DNA of 22,539 bases, taken from Clostridiales bacterium. GTDB taxonomy: Bacteria; Bacillota; Clostridia; Tissierellales; Sedimentibacteraceae. Position 1 is the first letter of the stretch. Each line of letters begins with the position of its first letter. Positions 1 to 8,185 of this stretch are shown piece after piece. Under the pieces are notes generated by a model. The model was given only the letters and a program-made list of their open reading frames with translations. It made no database searches and was not told where the DNA came from. A program made the translations under genes and the position numbers. Where the stretch lies: contig DNNJ01000028.1 in NCBI GenBank assembly GCA_003487955.1, forward strand, positions 5,225-27,763, in the 5' to 3' direction.

Positions 1-768
1 ACGAATTCCCAATTTATGTGACGCAAGGAACAAATAAATTGGTGAATGAGACTGCGCTAATAACAATAATGCTGCTGCAATACTTAGGACTATTATAATA
101 TAATCAACTGCCCGCATTTTCAAAACCATGCAGCTTGTTCTTTCGGGGTATGCTCTGAAACCTCTCATTTCCATTGCTGCAGCCAATTCCTTTGCCTTTG
201 TTACGGAATTAATGGTAATGGGAGTAAGTATGTATTTGTAAACTTGAATTTTCTTATTTAATTTAACTTTCTTTAGCTCAATTCCCCTAAGCTGTATTGC
301 AGTTACCATATCCGTCATTTCCTCTTTGAATATGGGTAAAAATCTTATTGCAACGGAAACCATAAAGGCTATTTCATAAGGACAATGCCATTGAATAAGC
401 CCTTGTATTATTTCCCTGCTTGACGATGTTGTTATTATTGCAGCAGAAATTATAATTATTACCATTCGCAAAATAAATTCAAGTGCTCTTAAAATTCCGT
501 AATCAGTTAAAATTGTAAGGCTGCCTATTTTCAAAACAGGAGCTCCCGCATTAGTTAACAAACTCTGAATTAACGCTATTAAAACTATTATTTTAAGAAG
601 CCTTTTTAGCTTTACAAGAGTCGATATTAAATTAACATTATTTATAAGCGCAATTACTATTGCTGCAAATAGTATTAATGATAAAACAGATATATCATTG
701 TAAATTAATCCGAGGGTTGATAAAATTAAAACTTGAACTATTTTTGTTCGAGGGTCTATATCATTCAT
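1..768 (-). CDS. ecfT: ECF transporter transmembrane (T) component, EcfT/CbiQ family, 3' end cut by window edge
   Basis: The membrane scaffold of an energy-coupling factor (ECF) transporter, which joins the two ATPases to a substrate-binding S component. It reads from ATG at 768 as 256 codons without a stop to base 1; family members are about 260-270 residues, so only a short tail should be missing. Hydrophobic segments lie at about residues 12-43, 58-72, 98-113, 133-147 and 220-240. Two Ala-x-x-x-Arg-Gly motifs, AIQLRG (157-162) and AMEMRG (198-203), are the coupling-helix motifs that dock on EcfA subunits. The start overlaps the end of the preceding ATPase gene by 8 bases, so the two are probably translationally coupled. 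Family assignment is firm; the substrate cannot be read from this subunit. Confidence 0.9.
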   Translation of the reverse strand, partial: MNDIDPRTKIVQVLILSTLGLIYNDISVLSLILFAAIVIALINNVNLISTLVKLKRLLKIIVLIALIQSLLTNAGAPVLKIGSLTILTDYGILRALEFILRMVIIIISAAIITTSSSREIIQGLIQWHCPYEIAFMVSVAIRFLPIFKEEMTDMVTAIQLRGIELKKVKLNKKIQVYKYILTPITINSVTKAKELAAAMEMRGFRAYPERTSCMVLKMRAVDYIIIVLSIAAALLLLAQSHSPIYLFLASHKLGIR

Positions 769-1417
769 AATTTACCCCCTCAAGAGCTAATACTTTGTCT
801 TTATGCCTTTCAATAAAATCCTTGTTATGGCTTATAATAAGCATACCTATATTTATCTTTTTTAATTTGTCCAAAACTTCCGATAATGCATCTATTCTTT
901 CTTTATCAAGGGATGCAGTAGGCTCGTCCAAAATAAGATATTTAGGACCAATCATCAATACGGAAGCAATGGCTAAACGCCTTTTTTCTCCATAACTTAA
1001 AAAAAGGGGATATGAGTTTTTAACTTTTCCAAGGTCAAAAATTTCAAGCATTTCTTCAGCTTTATCCATGGTTTCTTCCTTATTGTATCCCTTAAATAAT
1101 AAAGGGAATGTCAATTCTTCCACTACAGATGTGCTGAAGAGCTGCCTTTCAGGATACTGAAAAACATAGCCTACCATTTCGCCGATACTGCCAAGAGACA
1201 GACTTGCTGTACTTTGACCGAATACTTTTACTTCACCGAAAGATGGTTTCAATATTCCCATGATAAGCTTGGTTAAGGTTGTTTTCCCGGAGCCGTTTTT
1301 TCCTGTCAGTACAGTTGTTTCTCCATTTTTTAAATTAAGAGAAAAATTGTCAAATACCTTTCTTCCCTTAGGGTATTTATAAGAAATATTGTTGAGCTCA
1401 ATTGTGTTATTCATCAT
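761..1417 (-). CDS. ecfA: ECF transporter ATP-binding protein (second ATPase)
   Basis: ABC ATPase subunit of the ECF module. Walker A is GKNGSGKTT (39-47), the Q-loop is Q87, the signature is LSYGE (140-144), Walker B is YLILDEP with D164 and E165, the D-loop is ASLD and the switch His is H197. All catalytic elements are present, though the signature is LSYGE rather than LSGGQ. At 218 residues it is shorter than typical EcfA1/EcfA2 (about 270-290) and lacks their C-terminal extension. ATG-ATG start; the AGGTG ribosome site lies across the end of the preceding gene, and either Met could be used. It directly follows the other ATPase gene and overlaps ecfT. Most likely the EcfA2-like half of a heterodimer; the A1/A2 designation is not certain. 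Confidence 0.9.
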   Translation of the reverse strand: MMNNTIELNNISYKYPKGRKVFDNFSLNLKNGETTVLTGKNGSGKTTLTKLIMGILKPSFGEVKVFGQSTASLSLGSIGEMVGYVFQYPERQLFSTSVVEELTFPLLFKGYNKEETMDKAEEMLEIFDLGKVKNSYPLFLSYGEKRRLAIASVLMIGPKYLILDEPTASLDKERIDALSEVLDKLKKINIGMLIISHNKDFIERHKDKVLALEGVNYE

Positions 1418-2071
1418 TCACCTAAGATTAAAAATCCTGTCTGCAATTTTTATATTATCATAATCATGGTCAACCATGATTATTGTTTTTCCTTCTTCTT
1501 TTAACTTTAATAAAACATCTTTAATTATTTCTTTTCCTTCATCATCAATCCATGACATTATTTCATCACATATAAGAATTGAAGGAGCAAGCATTAAAAC
1601 AGATGCAATTGCAACAAGCTGCTGCTGTCCTCCCGATAAATTATTAGGATTGTCGTATCTGTATTTTTCCATATTCATTGTTTTTAATATTTTATCAATT
1701 CGATTGCATATTTCTTCTCTTTCAACACACAGGTTTTCAGGACCAAATGCAAGCTCATCTTCAATAGTAGGTGAAAAAAGCTGTGTCGAAGGATTTTGAA
1801 ATATAATTCCTATCTTTGAAACTGTTTCCGAAATACTTAACCTATTTATATTTTCGCCGAAAATTAATACTTCGCCGGATAATTCACCTTTGTATAACCT
1901 TGGTATCAGTCCGCATATTAAGTTACACAAGGTGCTTTTACCGCAGCCGCTTTGTCCGATTATTGCAACCGTTTCACCTTTTCTTACGCTAAAATTAACA
2001 TCCTTTAAAACATATCCTTCCGAGTTGTTGTATTTAAAACTTAAATTTTTAACTTCAACTGCATTCATCAT
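1418..2071 (-). CDS. ecfA: ECF transporter ATP-binding protein (first ATPase) with unusual post-Walker B sequence
   Basis: ABC ATPase partner of the ECF module, 217 residues. Walker A GQSGCGKST (39-47), Q-loop Q92, canonical signature LSGGQ (145-149), Walker B ILICDE (D169, E170) and switch His H202 (VDHD). The stretch after the catalytic Glu reads IMSWID where ABC proteins normally have PT-S-x-LD, so the conserved Pro and the D-loop Leu are replaced. It lacks the usual EcfA C-terminal extension, like its neighbour. The start overlaps the preceding stop by 4 bases; a GAGG ribosome site lies 4 or 7 bases before the two tandem ATGs, and the second is the better spaced. Identity as an ECF-type ATPase is supported by the adjacent T and nearby S components. 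Confidence 0.9.
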   Translation of the reverse strand: MMNAVEVKNLSFKYNNSEGYVLKDVNFSVRKGETVAIIGQSGCGKSTLCNLICGLIPRLYKGELSGEVLIFGENINRLSISETVSKIGIIFQNPSTQLFSPTIEDELAFGPENLCVEREEICNRIDKILKTMNMEKYRYDNPNNLSGGQQQLVAIASVLMLAPSILICDEIMSWIDDEGKEIIKDVLLKLKEEGKTIIMVDHDYDNIKIADRIFNLR

Positions 2072-2580
2072 TTAACCTCAATTTCAGTAATCCACTTGCA
2101 TCTTCTGTTGCTGAAAGTATCCGAAACCACAATGGATTCATAGGGACCTCTTCCTCCTGAGTCCCTACCGCCTAAGTATTTCCCTTCTTCCATAAAAGCA
2201 ATATAAACATTTTTATCTATTGAGACCTCTTCTGAAGAATAAGCAACAGAATAACCATCCGCTGCTTTGATAATAATTATTTTGTTTTGAAAATCAATAT
2301 TATTCTTATTAAGCAGCTCTTTCAGCTGAACTCCGGTATAGATATGTGTGGCGGGCTCAGTCGTTGATGTGTCAAGAACTGCTTCAAAATCCCCACTGTA
2401 AAGAATTATATCTTCTATGGTTATAACTCTTTTATTTTCATCATCTGCCAAAACAATTTGTGCATTTGCCAATATTTCTTTTTGTTTTTCAATATATTCT
2501 TTGTTTAAATTTAATGAAACAAATAATGTAATTGTCAATATTATTATTAATATAACAATTATTGCAGCACTTCTTTTCAT
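2068..2580 (-). CDS. Membrane-anchored protein with a sulfite-oxidase-fold-like domain (no Mo-ligand Cys)
   Basis: 170 residues. An uncleaved-looking N-terminal hydrophobic anchor (about 5-25) is followed by one extracytoplasmic domain. The domain has the pattern shared with four other proteins of this operon: an IYTGVQLKELL-type motif, then an A-x-D-G-Y motif (IKAADGYSV), then R-G-P-Y-E-S-I with a C-terminal KWITEIEV strand. I recognise this as resembling the oxidoreductase molybdopterin-binding (sulfite oxidase) fold. The Cys that binds Mo in that family is not in the equivalent region; the only Cys is near the C-terminus (RRCKW). The start overlaps the upstream phosphodiesterase stop by 4 bases (ATGA). 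Role unknown; probably a ligand-binding or redox-partner module on the outer face of the membrane. Confidence 0.7.
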   Translation of the reverse strand: MKRSAAIIVILIIILTITLFVSLNLNKEYIEKQKEILANAQIVLADDENKRVITIEDIILYSGDFEAVLDTSTTEPATHIYTGVQLKELLNKNNIDFQNKIIIIKAADGYSVAYSSEEVSIDKNVYIAFMEEGKYLGGRDSGGRGPYESIVVSDTFSNRRCKWITEIEVK

Positions 2581-3575
2581 GGCTCTTTAATGAAATATGG
2601 AACAATAATATCTGATTGAACGCATATTCCGTGTCCTCCTCCTTCATCTGTTTCATGCATACCATGGTCAGGCGCAATTATTATGGCTCCATCCCATACC
2701 TTGCCTAAAGTTTCAATATATTGGTCAATGGCTTTTATGTATTCCATTGTTTCATCAGAATATGGTCCGAAGCTGTGGCCTCTGTCATCAATTCCGTGAA
2801 AATGAATGAAAACCAAATCATAATTTTCATTTACTGCTTTTAAAGCACTTTCATATACTTCATCATCTGTTTCACCGTTTTTGTTATTATCAATATGGAG
2901 TTCAGGCTCAATTTCTGTATTTAATACTTTTATGTCCCCTTCAAGCAAAATAGAATTTTTATTGTTCTCGAGACAATAGGCGAATATGCTTTTCACACGC
3001 ATCTCACGTACACTTCTGTCATGCACTCCGTTAACGTTTGGAGTTTCTCCGGTAATTATTGCTGCAAAGCCTGCATTTGTAACAGGAGTATAGACGCTTA
3101 AGGCAGGATATTTAAAATATTTGCTTAAAAATGGAATGCTGCCTTCTTTAACAGCCATTTTAAACTGATTGTATGAAAAACCATCTAATAAAACTGCCAT
3201 AACCTTTTCTTCGTTTCCCAAATATTCTATCATATGAAAATAAGCATTGGTGATGCTTTGATAATCATTTGTTAAGTAAATACCTTCAATATTTTCAAAT
3301 TTAGTCTGGCCGGCAGTCGCATATACCGTGCTGTCACTGCCTATATAATTATCGGAAGAAAATAAAACTGTGAGCCCTGTGTCACAGATAATGGCTGCAC
3401 GAGAATAATTCTCCTGTGACAATTCATGTATATAAACATTTCCCTCAGGGATAAAGTCATCAATTAGATTTTCATCTTTATTGAATACACTAATACCCTT
3501 TAATTCTGTTTCATTTACCCTTGCACTGCAGCTTGTTAAGAATATTAAAATTAATAATAATAATATTTTTTTCAT
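2577..3575 (-). CDS. Extracellular lipoprotein phosphodiesterase/nucleotide pyrophosphatase-like, alkaline phosphatase superfamily
   Basis: A 332-residue lipoprotein: signal peptide, then lipobox LTSC with the lipid-bearing Cys at 16. I take the ATG at 3575, because AAAGGA sits 8 bases upstream and the signal peptide begins there; an in-frame ATG at 3599 adds eight residues before it. The metal-binding set of the type I phosphodiesterase/NPP family is present: D131 (LLDGFS), probable nucleophile T166 in TPVTNAGFAAIITG, D263/H267 (DDRGHSFGP), D303-H304 (APDHGM) and H315 (GGHG). It should therefore be an active zinc phosphodiesterase or phosphatase outside the cell. The substrate is unknown; lying between an ECF S component and flavinylated proteins, a nucleotide such as FAD or AMP is a reasonable but untested idea. 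Confidence 0.85.
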   Translation of the reverse strand: MKKILLLLILIFLTSCSARVNETELKGISVFNKDENLIDDFIPEGNVYIHELSQENYSRAAIICDTGLTVLFSSDNYIGSDSTVYATAGQTKFENIEGIYLTNDYQSITNAYFHMIEYLGNEEKVMAVLLDGFSYNQFKMAVKEGSIPFLSKYFKYPALSVYTPVTNAGFAAIITGETPNVNGVHDRSVREMRVKSIFAYCLENNKNSILLEGDIKVLNTEIEPELHIDNNKNGETDDEVYESALKAVNENYDLVFIHFHGIDDRGHSFGPYSDETMEYIKAIDQYIETLGKVWDGAIIIAPDHGMHETDEGGGHGICVQSDIIVPYFIKEP

Positions 3576-3618
3576 ACCGGCATTCCTTTCAGTGAGCATA
3601 TTATAATCAGCAGCATCT

Positions 3619-4170
3619 TTAATTCTCTAATATATTCATTTTTTCCAAACTTATGTTGATTGTATATGCTATGAGCCCGCCTATTGTACCTGACAGGGCT
3701 GCGGCAGACAATATTAAGATAACCGTAACAAAGGGAAGCCTGAAAAATAATAAATTGGAAATAAGTGTGCCAGTAACATTTGCGGCTAAGCAGCCAAACA
3801 CATAATGAAGAATATTGTACTTTTTATTCTTAGAAAATAAGAATACAATATCAACAACTATTCCCGGCAGAGTGTAGGAAACAATGCTCATGATACCGTG
3901 AGTTCCCATAGTTCCCGCTGCAATCACCAGTATTCCTTGTACAATGCCTATTAATGCGGCTGTGCCTGTTTTTTTTACAATTCCTGCACCCAATACTATC
4001 CAAAACATATAGAAACCGCCGGCAATGGCTCCCCCCGGAATAAACAAGGGGCCCGTTATAACATGAACCAATGGTACCACAATTGGTTTGGTTGCTATTC
4101 CAAGGGCTGATACCACTGCTATTATAATTAAGTTATAGACTGAAAATTTATTAAGAAATTTTTTTACCAT
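3619..4170 (-). CDS. ECF transporter substrate-binding (S) component, substrate unknown
   Basis: 183 residues with about six hydrophobic segments (13-30, 34-60, 68-88, 92-112, 122-143, 145-170), the size and topology of an ECF S component. The first helix contains A18, A22 and A26, forming overlapping AxxxA motifs like those known to contact EcfT. Glycine-rich segments (GPLFIPGGAIAGGFY) and a KTGTAALIG stretch recall YkoE-like S components of hydroxymethylpyrimidine/thiamine systems, but I cannot assign a ligand. ATG at 4170 with AGAGGT six bases upstream. It shares the operon with two EcfA genes and EcfT, so this is a dedicated rather than a shared-module transporter. Candidates are a flavin, thiamine precursor, corrinoid, tetrapyrrole or other cofactor. 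Confidence 0.8.
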   Translation of the reverse strand: MVKKFLNKFSVYNLIIIAVVSALGIATKPIVVPLVHVITGPLFIPGGAIAGGFYMFWIVLGAGIVKKTGTAALIGIVQGILVIAAGTMGTHGIMSIVSYTLPGIVVDIVFLFSKNKKYNILHYVFGCLAANVTGTLISNLLFFRLPFVTVILILSAAALSGTIGGLIAYTINISLEKMNILEN

Positions 4171-4178
4171 GAAAACCT

Positions 4179-4649
4179 CTACTCAAGTATTATTTCATCC
4201 ACATGCTTAATCCAGCGCTGGCTGAAGGGGTCTCTTCTTATAATCAGCTGGAAGGGACCGTTTCCTCCCTGTTTCTTTGACTTAAGCAATTCGTTGTCCC
4301 TTTCAAATGTCAAATATACATTTGAAGGCTCTTTGATTTCTTCAACGCTTAAAATTATTCTGTAGCCGTCAGATGCATTAAAGGTAATCTTGCTATAGTT
4401 TGAAATATCTATATTCAACGTTTCAAAAAGTTTTATAAGTTCAATGCCTTTGTATTCCGTTTCAACGGGCTTTGAACCGCTGCTTCTAACGACAGCAGGA
4501 AATTTAACTGCTTCTTCATGAGTGTAAATAATTTTCGTATCAACCGTTTCATATTTACCGTCAATATTTACGGTTAATGAGGGCAGCTCTTCAGAGCAGC
4601 CTGTTAAAATAAATATTAAAATTATAAAAATAAGAATTTTCTTTAACAT
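4179..4649 (-). CDS. Small lipoprotein with one sulfite-oxidase-fold-like domain
   Basis: About 156 residues from the ATG at 4649 (MLKKILIF), preceded by AGAGGGG; a longer in-frame TTG start at 4667 lies upstream of that ribosome site and is less likely. Signal peptide with lipobox LTGC, then a single domain of the operon's repeated type: EYKGIELIKLF, FNASDGYRIIL, GPFQLIIRRD and a terminal RWIKHVDEIIL. No Cys besides the lipobox Cys, so no Mo-ligand equivalent. Closest in size and pattern to the anchored protein at 2068-2580, and probably arose by duplication. Lies immediately after the NapH/FMN gene and 8 bases before the S component gene, suggesting it works between the redox pair and the transporter. 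Confidence 0.75.
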   Translation of the reverse strand: MLKKILIFIILIFILTGCSEELPSLTVNIDGKYETVDTKIIYTHEEAVKFPAVVRSSGSKPVETEYKGIELIKLFETLNIDISNYSKITFNASDGYRIILSVEEIKEPSNVYLTFERDNELLKSKKQGGNGPFQLIIRRDPFSQRWIKHVDEIILE

Positions 4650-4663
4650 ATTTTCCCCTCTGC

Positions 4664-5818
4664 TCAATTGTCCAATGAGCTGTTCACTGCATCCTTTACG
4701 GAGTTTAAGAAACCCCTGCAGGTTGAAGTAGCCCCGCTTATGGAATCCACGTTTAAATTTTGAGTTTCAGTGATTTCATAGGATAATTCTCTAAATGCTT
4801 CTTCGAAATAGCCTGTAGTTTCACCGTGACTCAGAACTTTTATATTTGTTATTTTCTTATTGTTTATAATAACTTCCGTATTCATTATACCGCCAAAGCC
4901 CATCCCAAAGCCTTCATAGGTTCCATCTTTTATGCTGTCAATTGAAGTTATTGCCTGCACTGAAGTATTTGAACCTGATAATGGGAAAAATATATATAAA
5001 CCTGCAATTATACAAATACATATTAATATATAGGTTGAATTCTTAAGTTTTCTGTTTCCAATAGTCAGCGAAAAACCATCATTATTTTTGATGCATTTAT
5101 TTATACATTTAAGACAGTTAATGCATTCGGGTGATATTTCTTCCGCCTCGGTTTGCTGCTCTTCTACAGGACAGTCTTTTAAACAATAAGAGCAGTTACA
5201 GCTCCCTTTATTAATTTTAAATGGTCCCACTGCATATAGCAAGCTTTGAAATGCTCCCAAAGGACAAAAATATCTGCAGAATATTCTCCTTCCAATCAGT
5301 GATACAAAGATAATCAATAATAAAACTATTGTTCCGGTTTGAAATTTTGCTCCTATGAATATATTTAAGTATGCAAGCCAGGGAGAAAACGGAGAAACTA
5401 TGTTTCCCATGCCAAGTATACTTAAAATCATTATTGCAATTAAAACAATATATTTAAGAAGTTCAGGATTATGAGGAAATTTTACTTCCTTCAGCCCGAT
5501 TTTACTTCCTGTATATTTGAAAAAGTCCTGCATTGCTCCAATAGGACAAATATAACCGCAAAAAGCTCTTCCCATCAAAAATGCGGTGACAGCTATTCCT
5601 GTTGTTAATGCAATGCTTCTTGAAGCTCCACGCCATCTGTAAGATAGATCCATAAAGAAAGACTTAAGAGCACTCCATCCGCCGTAAGGATTCATATCTC
5701 CTATGGAGAGAATTCTAAACCCAATTATTTCATTTATATACATGCCGTAGCTCAAACATGACAATACCACTATAATGGTTGCAGTGATTTGTATTACGCT
5801 TCTTATATTCAACTTCAT
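4664..5818 (-). CDS. NapH-like membrane polyferredoxin fused to C-terminal FMN-binding (flavinylation) domain
   Basis: 384 residues: a predicted transmembrane electron conduit. Hydrophobic helices at about 9-28, 68-84, 121-140, 162-178 and 262-280. Two NapH-type CxxxCP motifs follow helices 2 and 4 (C87/C91 and C181/C185). A 2[4Fe-4S]-like Cys cluster follows (C207, C209, C212, C216; C232, C235, C238, C242). After the fifth helix comes an FMN-binding domain (about 295-384) with flavinylation motif SGAT, modified residue probably T364. Five helices with the N-terminus inside put the iron-sulfur clusters in the cytoplasm and the FMN outside, as expected for moving electrons outward. Overlaps the preceding gene by 4 bases. 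The ApbE flavin transferase needed is not in the window. Confidence 0.88.
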   Translation of the reverse strand: MKLNIRSVIQITATIIVVLSCLSYGMYINEIIGFRILSIGDMNPYGGWSALKSFFMDLSYRWRGASRSIALTTGIAVTAFLMGRAFCGYICPIGAMQDFFKYTGSKIGLKEVKFPHNPELLKYIVLIAIMILSILGMGNIVSPFSPWLAYLNIFIGAKFQTGTIVLLLIIFVSLIGRRIFCRYFCPLGAFQSLLYAVGPFKINKGSCNCSYCLKDCPVEEQQTEAEEISPECINCLKCINKCIKNNDGFSLTIGNRKLKNSTYILICICIIAGLYIFFPLSGSNTSVQAITSIDSIKDGTYEGFGMGFGGIMNTEVIINNKKITNIKVLSHGETTGYFEEAFRELSYEITETQNLNVDSISGATSTCRGFLNSVKDAVNSSLDN

Positions 5819-7383
5819 TTCTTTTCAATCCTTGATAGTTCCGTCATTATTTTCTTATCCTTATGTAGACTGACTTGTCCATCTTCATAAATCAAATAAC
5901 ATTTAAGCATATCATCCATAGAAAGCTCAATCTTTTCATCATTTTTATTTACTGCAGTAAATTTGTCATCTTCATCCCATCTCATGCCTGCAACCAAAAG
6001 CACATCTTCCAAAAGCATTCCTTCACTTCCCCCAATTGATTTTGTTCTTACAACTTCAATCATTTTCTCGGGGAAAATAACGGCATCCTTTGTGGTTGAA
6101 AAATGAGTCATATGTTTTACATTCATTCCAAGCTTAAAATTAGGAGCAATATTCATCGGAGCATTATCTCCTTCAACCTTAATAAAATATCTTTGCCTTA
6201 CCAATGATATTGTTTCATGTTTTGCAAGACCGTCTGTGGCAGACATGGTAAAGAATCCTTTTTCATCTACTTCATCAAATTTTCTTAATATTTTCCCTAC
6301 TTCTATGGAGCTATCCTTAGAGCCGTAGTATTCATAATAATAGGGCTCAATATCTTCGGTCAAAGGGTTGAACATGTGCACTTTATCAATATCCTTGGGG
6401 GATATTTCCTTATATAAATCAATATTTGAAACCATTTTTACCCAGTAAGGACCAAGCTCCAAAGGAACAGAAATTCTTACCGGTTTTTCTTCGTCTTTGA
6501 TATCCTTTCCGTTTATCTGCCAGGTAAGTATTATATCATTTACAGCTAATTTTTCCTTGTCTATCATGGTGTAGTATCCGTCCCTCCCGGTCACACCTAT
6601 ACCTGCATACCGGCTTAAGTCAATACCTTCATTTTCCAAAACATCACGAAGAGAAGGTCCTTTTACACGCATATCCGTTTCTGTTCCCGTTGTATTAATT
6701 AAAGTAACATCCATGTCTAACTGTTCATATTTTTTAATTTCATCAGTATCTATTCGAACAGAGCCGCCATCCCAATTTATTGCAAAGCTGTTAATATCCT
6801 TCTGCCACATTTCCTGAGGCACCACATCAGGAACTTTTGCCATTTGAATATTATAATTCCAATACTGATAATGTCCAATGGCTGCATTTACGGCATTTAC
6901 CACAGCCTGAGAGCTTATGGTGGCGCCTGTCAGCTGGATGATATCTTCGGGGTTTTCCTTATCAAGAACTACCAAATTTAAATATTTATTAATAGGTAAA
7001 TTTGTAAACCTGTCCAAAAAGTAATCATATTCCATATGCTCCGCATAGTCCGGTGATTCCTCGTGGTTTAAAATTTTAATTCCAATTAACAACTCATCAT
7101 ATTGGTCTAAAGCAGCCAAAACTTCTATAGGACCGTTATATCCGACACAGCTTACAACATATGCACATGTTTTTCCATCAATTTCATATGCTCTTTTTAC
7201 TGCGGGAAAATACAATGAACCATATAAGTCATCAGAAAAGCCTTTTATCAGTGTTATTTTTTTCGCAGTTGGATAAAATAACTTTACTGCTTCCTTTTCC
7301 TCAGAAGAATCATTTAGCGTAAAAAACAAAGTGCCTGCAACAACCAAAATAATTATGATAATAAGTATGTATCTGTTTTTCAT
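5815..7383 (-). CDS. Membrane-anchored RnfG-like FMN-binding protein with sulfite-oxidase-fold-like domain(s)
   Basis: 522 residues. An N-terminal anchor (5-23) is followed by an FMN-binding domain (about 35-175) ending in LTGATISS, with T155 the probable covalent FMN site, as in RnfG/NqrC. Residues about 205-325 match the repeated domain of this operon: RVKGPSLRDVL, GVTGRDGYYTM, and PYWVKMVSNIDL. The remaining 200 residues are more divergent but contain FTMSATDGL and an MLLEDVLL segment, so one more decayed copy is possible. No Mo-ligand Cys. ATG at 7383 with AGGTGA upstream. Cotranscribed and overlapping with the NapH/FMN gene, so the two are likely partners: electrons pass from membrane FMN to this protein and then to the binding-type domains. 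Confidence 0.82.
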   Translation of the reverse strand: MKNRYILIIIIILVVAGTLFFTLNDSSEEKEAVKLFYPTAKKITLIKGFSDDLYGSLYFPAVKRAYEIDGKTCAYVVSCVGYNGPIEVLAALDQYDELLIGIKILNHEESPDYAEHMEYDYFLDRFTNLPINKYLNLVVLDKENPEDIIQLTGATISSQAVVNAVNAAIGHYQYWNYNIQMAKVPDVVPQEMWQKDINSFAINWDGGSVRIDTDEIKKYEQLDMDVTLINTTGTETDMRVKGPSLRDVLENEGIDLSRYAGIGVTGRDGYYTMIDKEKLAVNDIILTWQINGKDIKDEEKPVRISVPLELGPYWVKMVSNIDLYKEISPKDIDKVHMFNPLTEDIEPYYYEYYGSKDSSIEVGKILRKFDEVDEKGFFTMSATDGLAKHETISLVRQRYFIKVEGDNAPMNIAPNFKLGMNVKHMTHFSTTKDAVIFPEKMIEVVRTKSIGGSEGMLLEDVLLVAGMRWDEDDKFTAVNKNDEKIELSMDDMLKCYLIYEDGQVSLHKDKKIMTELSRIEKK

Positions 7384-7391
7384 GTTATCAC

Positions 7392-8177
7392 CTATTCAAT
7401 GATAATTACATCTATATTTGATACCCACTGGGGTTTATTTATATCTCCGGGCTCTTTTTGTCCTACTGCAAGTTTATAGGGAGCACCTTCATTTGTGGAA
7501 TATTCTTCGCCGTTCTCTTCCCATGCAATAATCATGGGATATTTATTGTCAGGATTTGTTTCATCCATATATTCCATTTTAACCTGCTCAATTGTAAATT
7601 CCATGATGTATCCGTCCTGAGCTGTAATGGATATCTTTGAAGCTTCAGACTTTATCAGGGCTTTGCTTTCCAATAAGTCCCACAGCTTAACACCCTTAAA
7701 ATGCGTATAGCCTGTTGTGCCGAAATTGTTCAGCCAATAAAAGTCAGCTTCAAAAATAATATCACTCATTCCCTTTAACTCATCTAAAGATAAAGAAAGC
7801 TCATTATCTACAAGACCTTTAACTTTTAAAACATTTTCTGCAATTACCGGCTGCTCATCCACCGGCGGGGCTTCTTCTGTCGTCTTAGCAGTTACCGGCA
7901 ATTCTTTAGAAGAATCAACCTTTGCATCTCCTTCCGGTTGTTCTGCTTCAGGTGTTTCTTCGGGAATTTCTTCAATTTCGCTTTCAATAGGTTCTTCAGG
8001 TTTGCCTGCTTCTTCCGGTTCATCCGGTGCTTCAGTTTCCCCTTTGATTATTTCATTATTGTTTTCTTCAATTGCAGCATTACTATCTCCATTTGCTGCC
8101 GGAGCATCAGTTTTTTCTGCAGAGCACCCTGCCAATATAAATATTACCGCAAATACTATAATTAATAGTTTTTTCAT
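7392..8177 (-). CDS. Lipoprotein with acidic Pro/Glu-rich linker and sulfite-oxidase-fold-like domain
   Basis: About 261 residues from ATG 8177, chosen because AGAGGTG lies 6 bases upstream; the in-frame GTG at 8186 overlaps that site. Signal peptide with lipobox LAGC. A Glu/Pro-rich, low-complexity linker of roughly 95 residues lifts the C-terminal domain away from the membrane, presumably through the peptidoglycan. The domain (last 140 residues) carries HFKGVKLWDLL, ITAQDGYIMEF, APYKLAVGQ and QWVSNIDVIII, the conserved pattern of the operon's repeated domain, with no Cys. Sits between the SLH protein and the FMN-binding protein, 8 bases from the latter. Likely a cell-wall-spanning relay component; ligand or cofactor unknown. 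Confidence 0.78.
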   Translation of the reverse strand: MKKLLIIVFAVIFILAGCSAEKTDAPAANGDSNAAIEENNNEIIKGETEAPDEPEEAGKPEEPIESEIEEIPEETPEAEQPEGDAKVDSSKELPVTAKTTEEAPPVDEQPVIAENVLKVKGLVDNELSLSLDELKGMSDIIFEADFYWLNNFGTTGYTHFKGVKLWDLLESKALIKSEASKISITAQDGYIMEFTIEQVKMEYMDETNPDNKYPMIIAWEENGEEYSTNEGAPYKLAVGQKEPGDINKPQWVSNIDVIIIE

Positions 8178-8185
8178 ATAATACA

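Noticed and set aside
1476..1799. Plus-strand open frames across the minus-strand genes, such as this 107-codon frame.
   Set aside because: They lie antisense to genes with full domain evidence, lack ribosome sites and show no recognisable domains.
3575..3599. The ATG at 3599 as the start of the phosphodiesterase.
   Set aside because: It would add eight hydrophilic residues before the lipoprotein signal, and the ribosome site AAAGGA lies after it, correctly spaced for the ATG at 3575.
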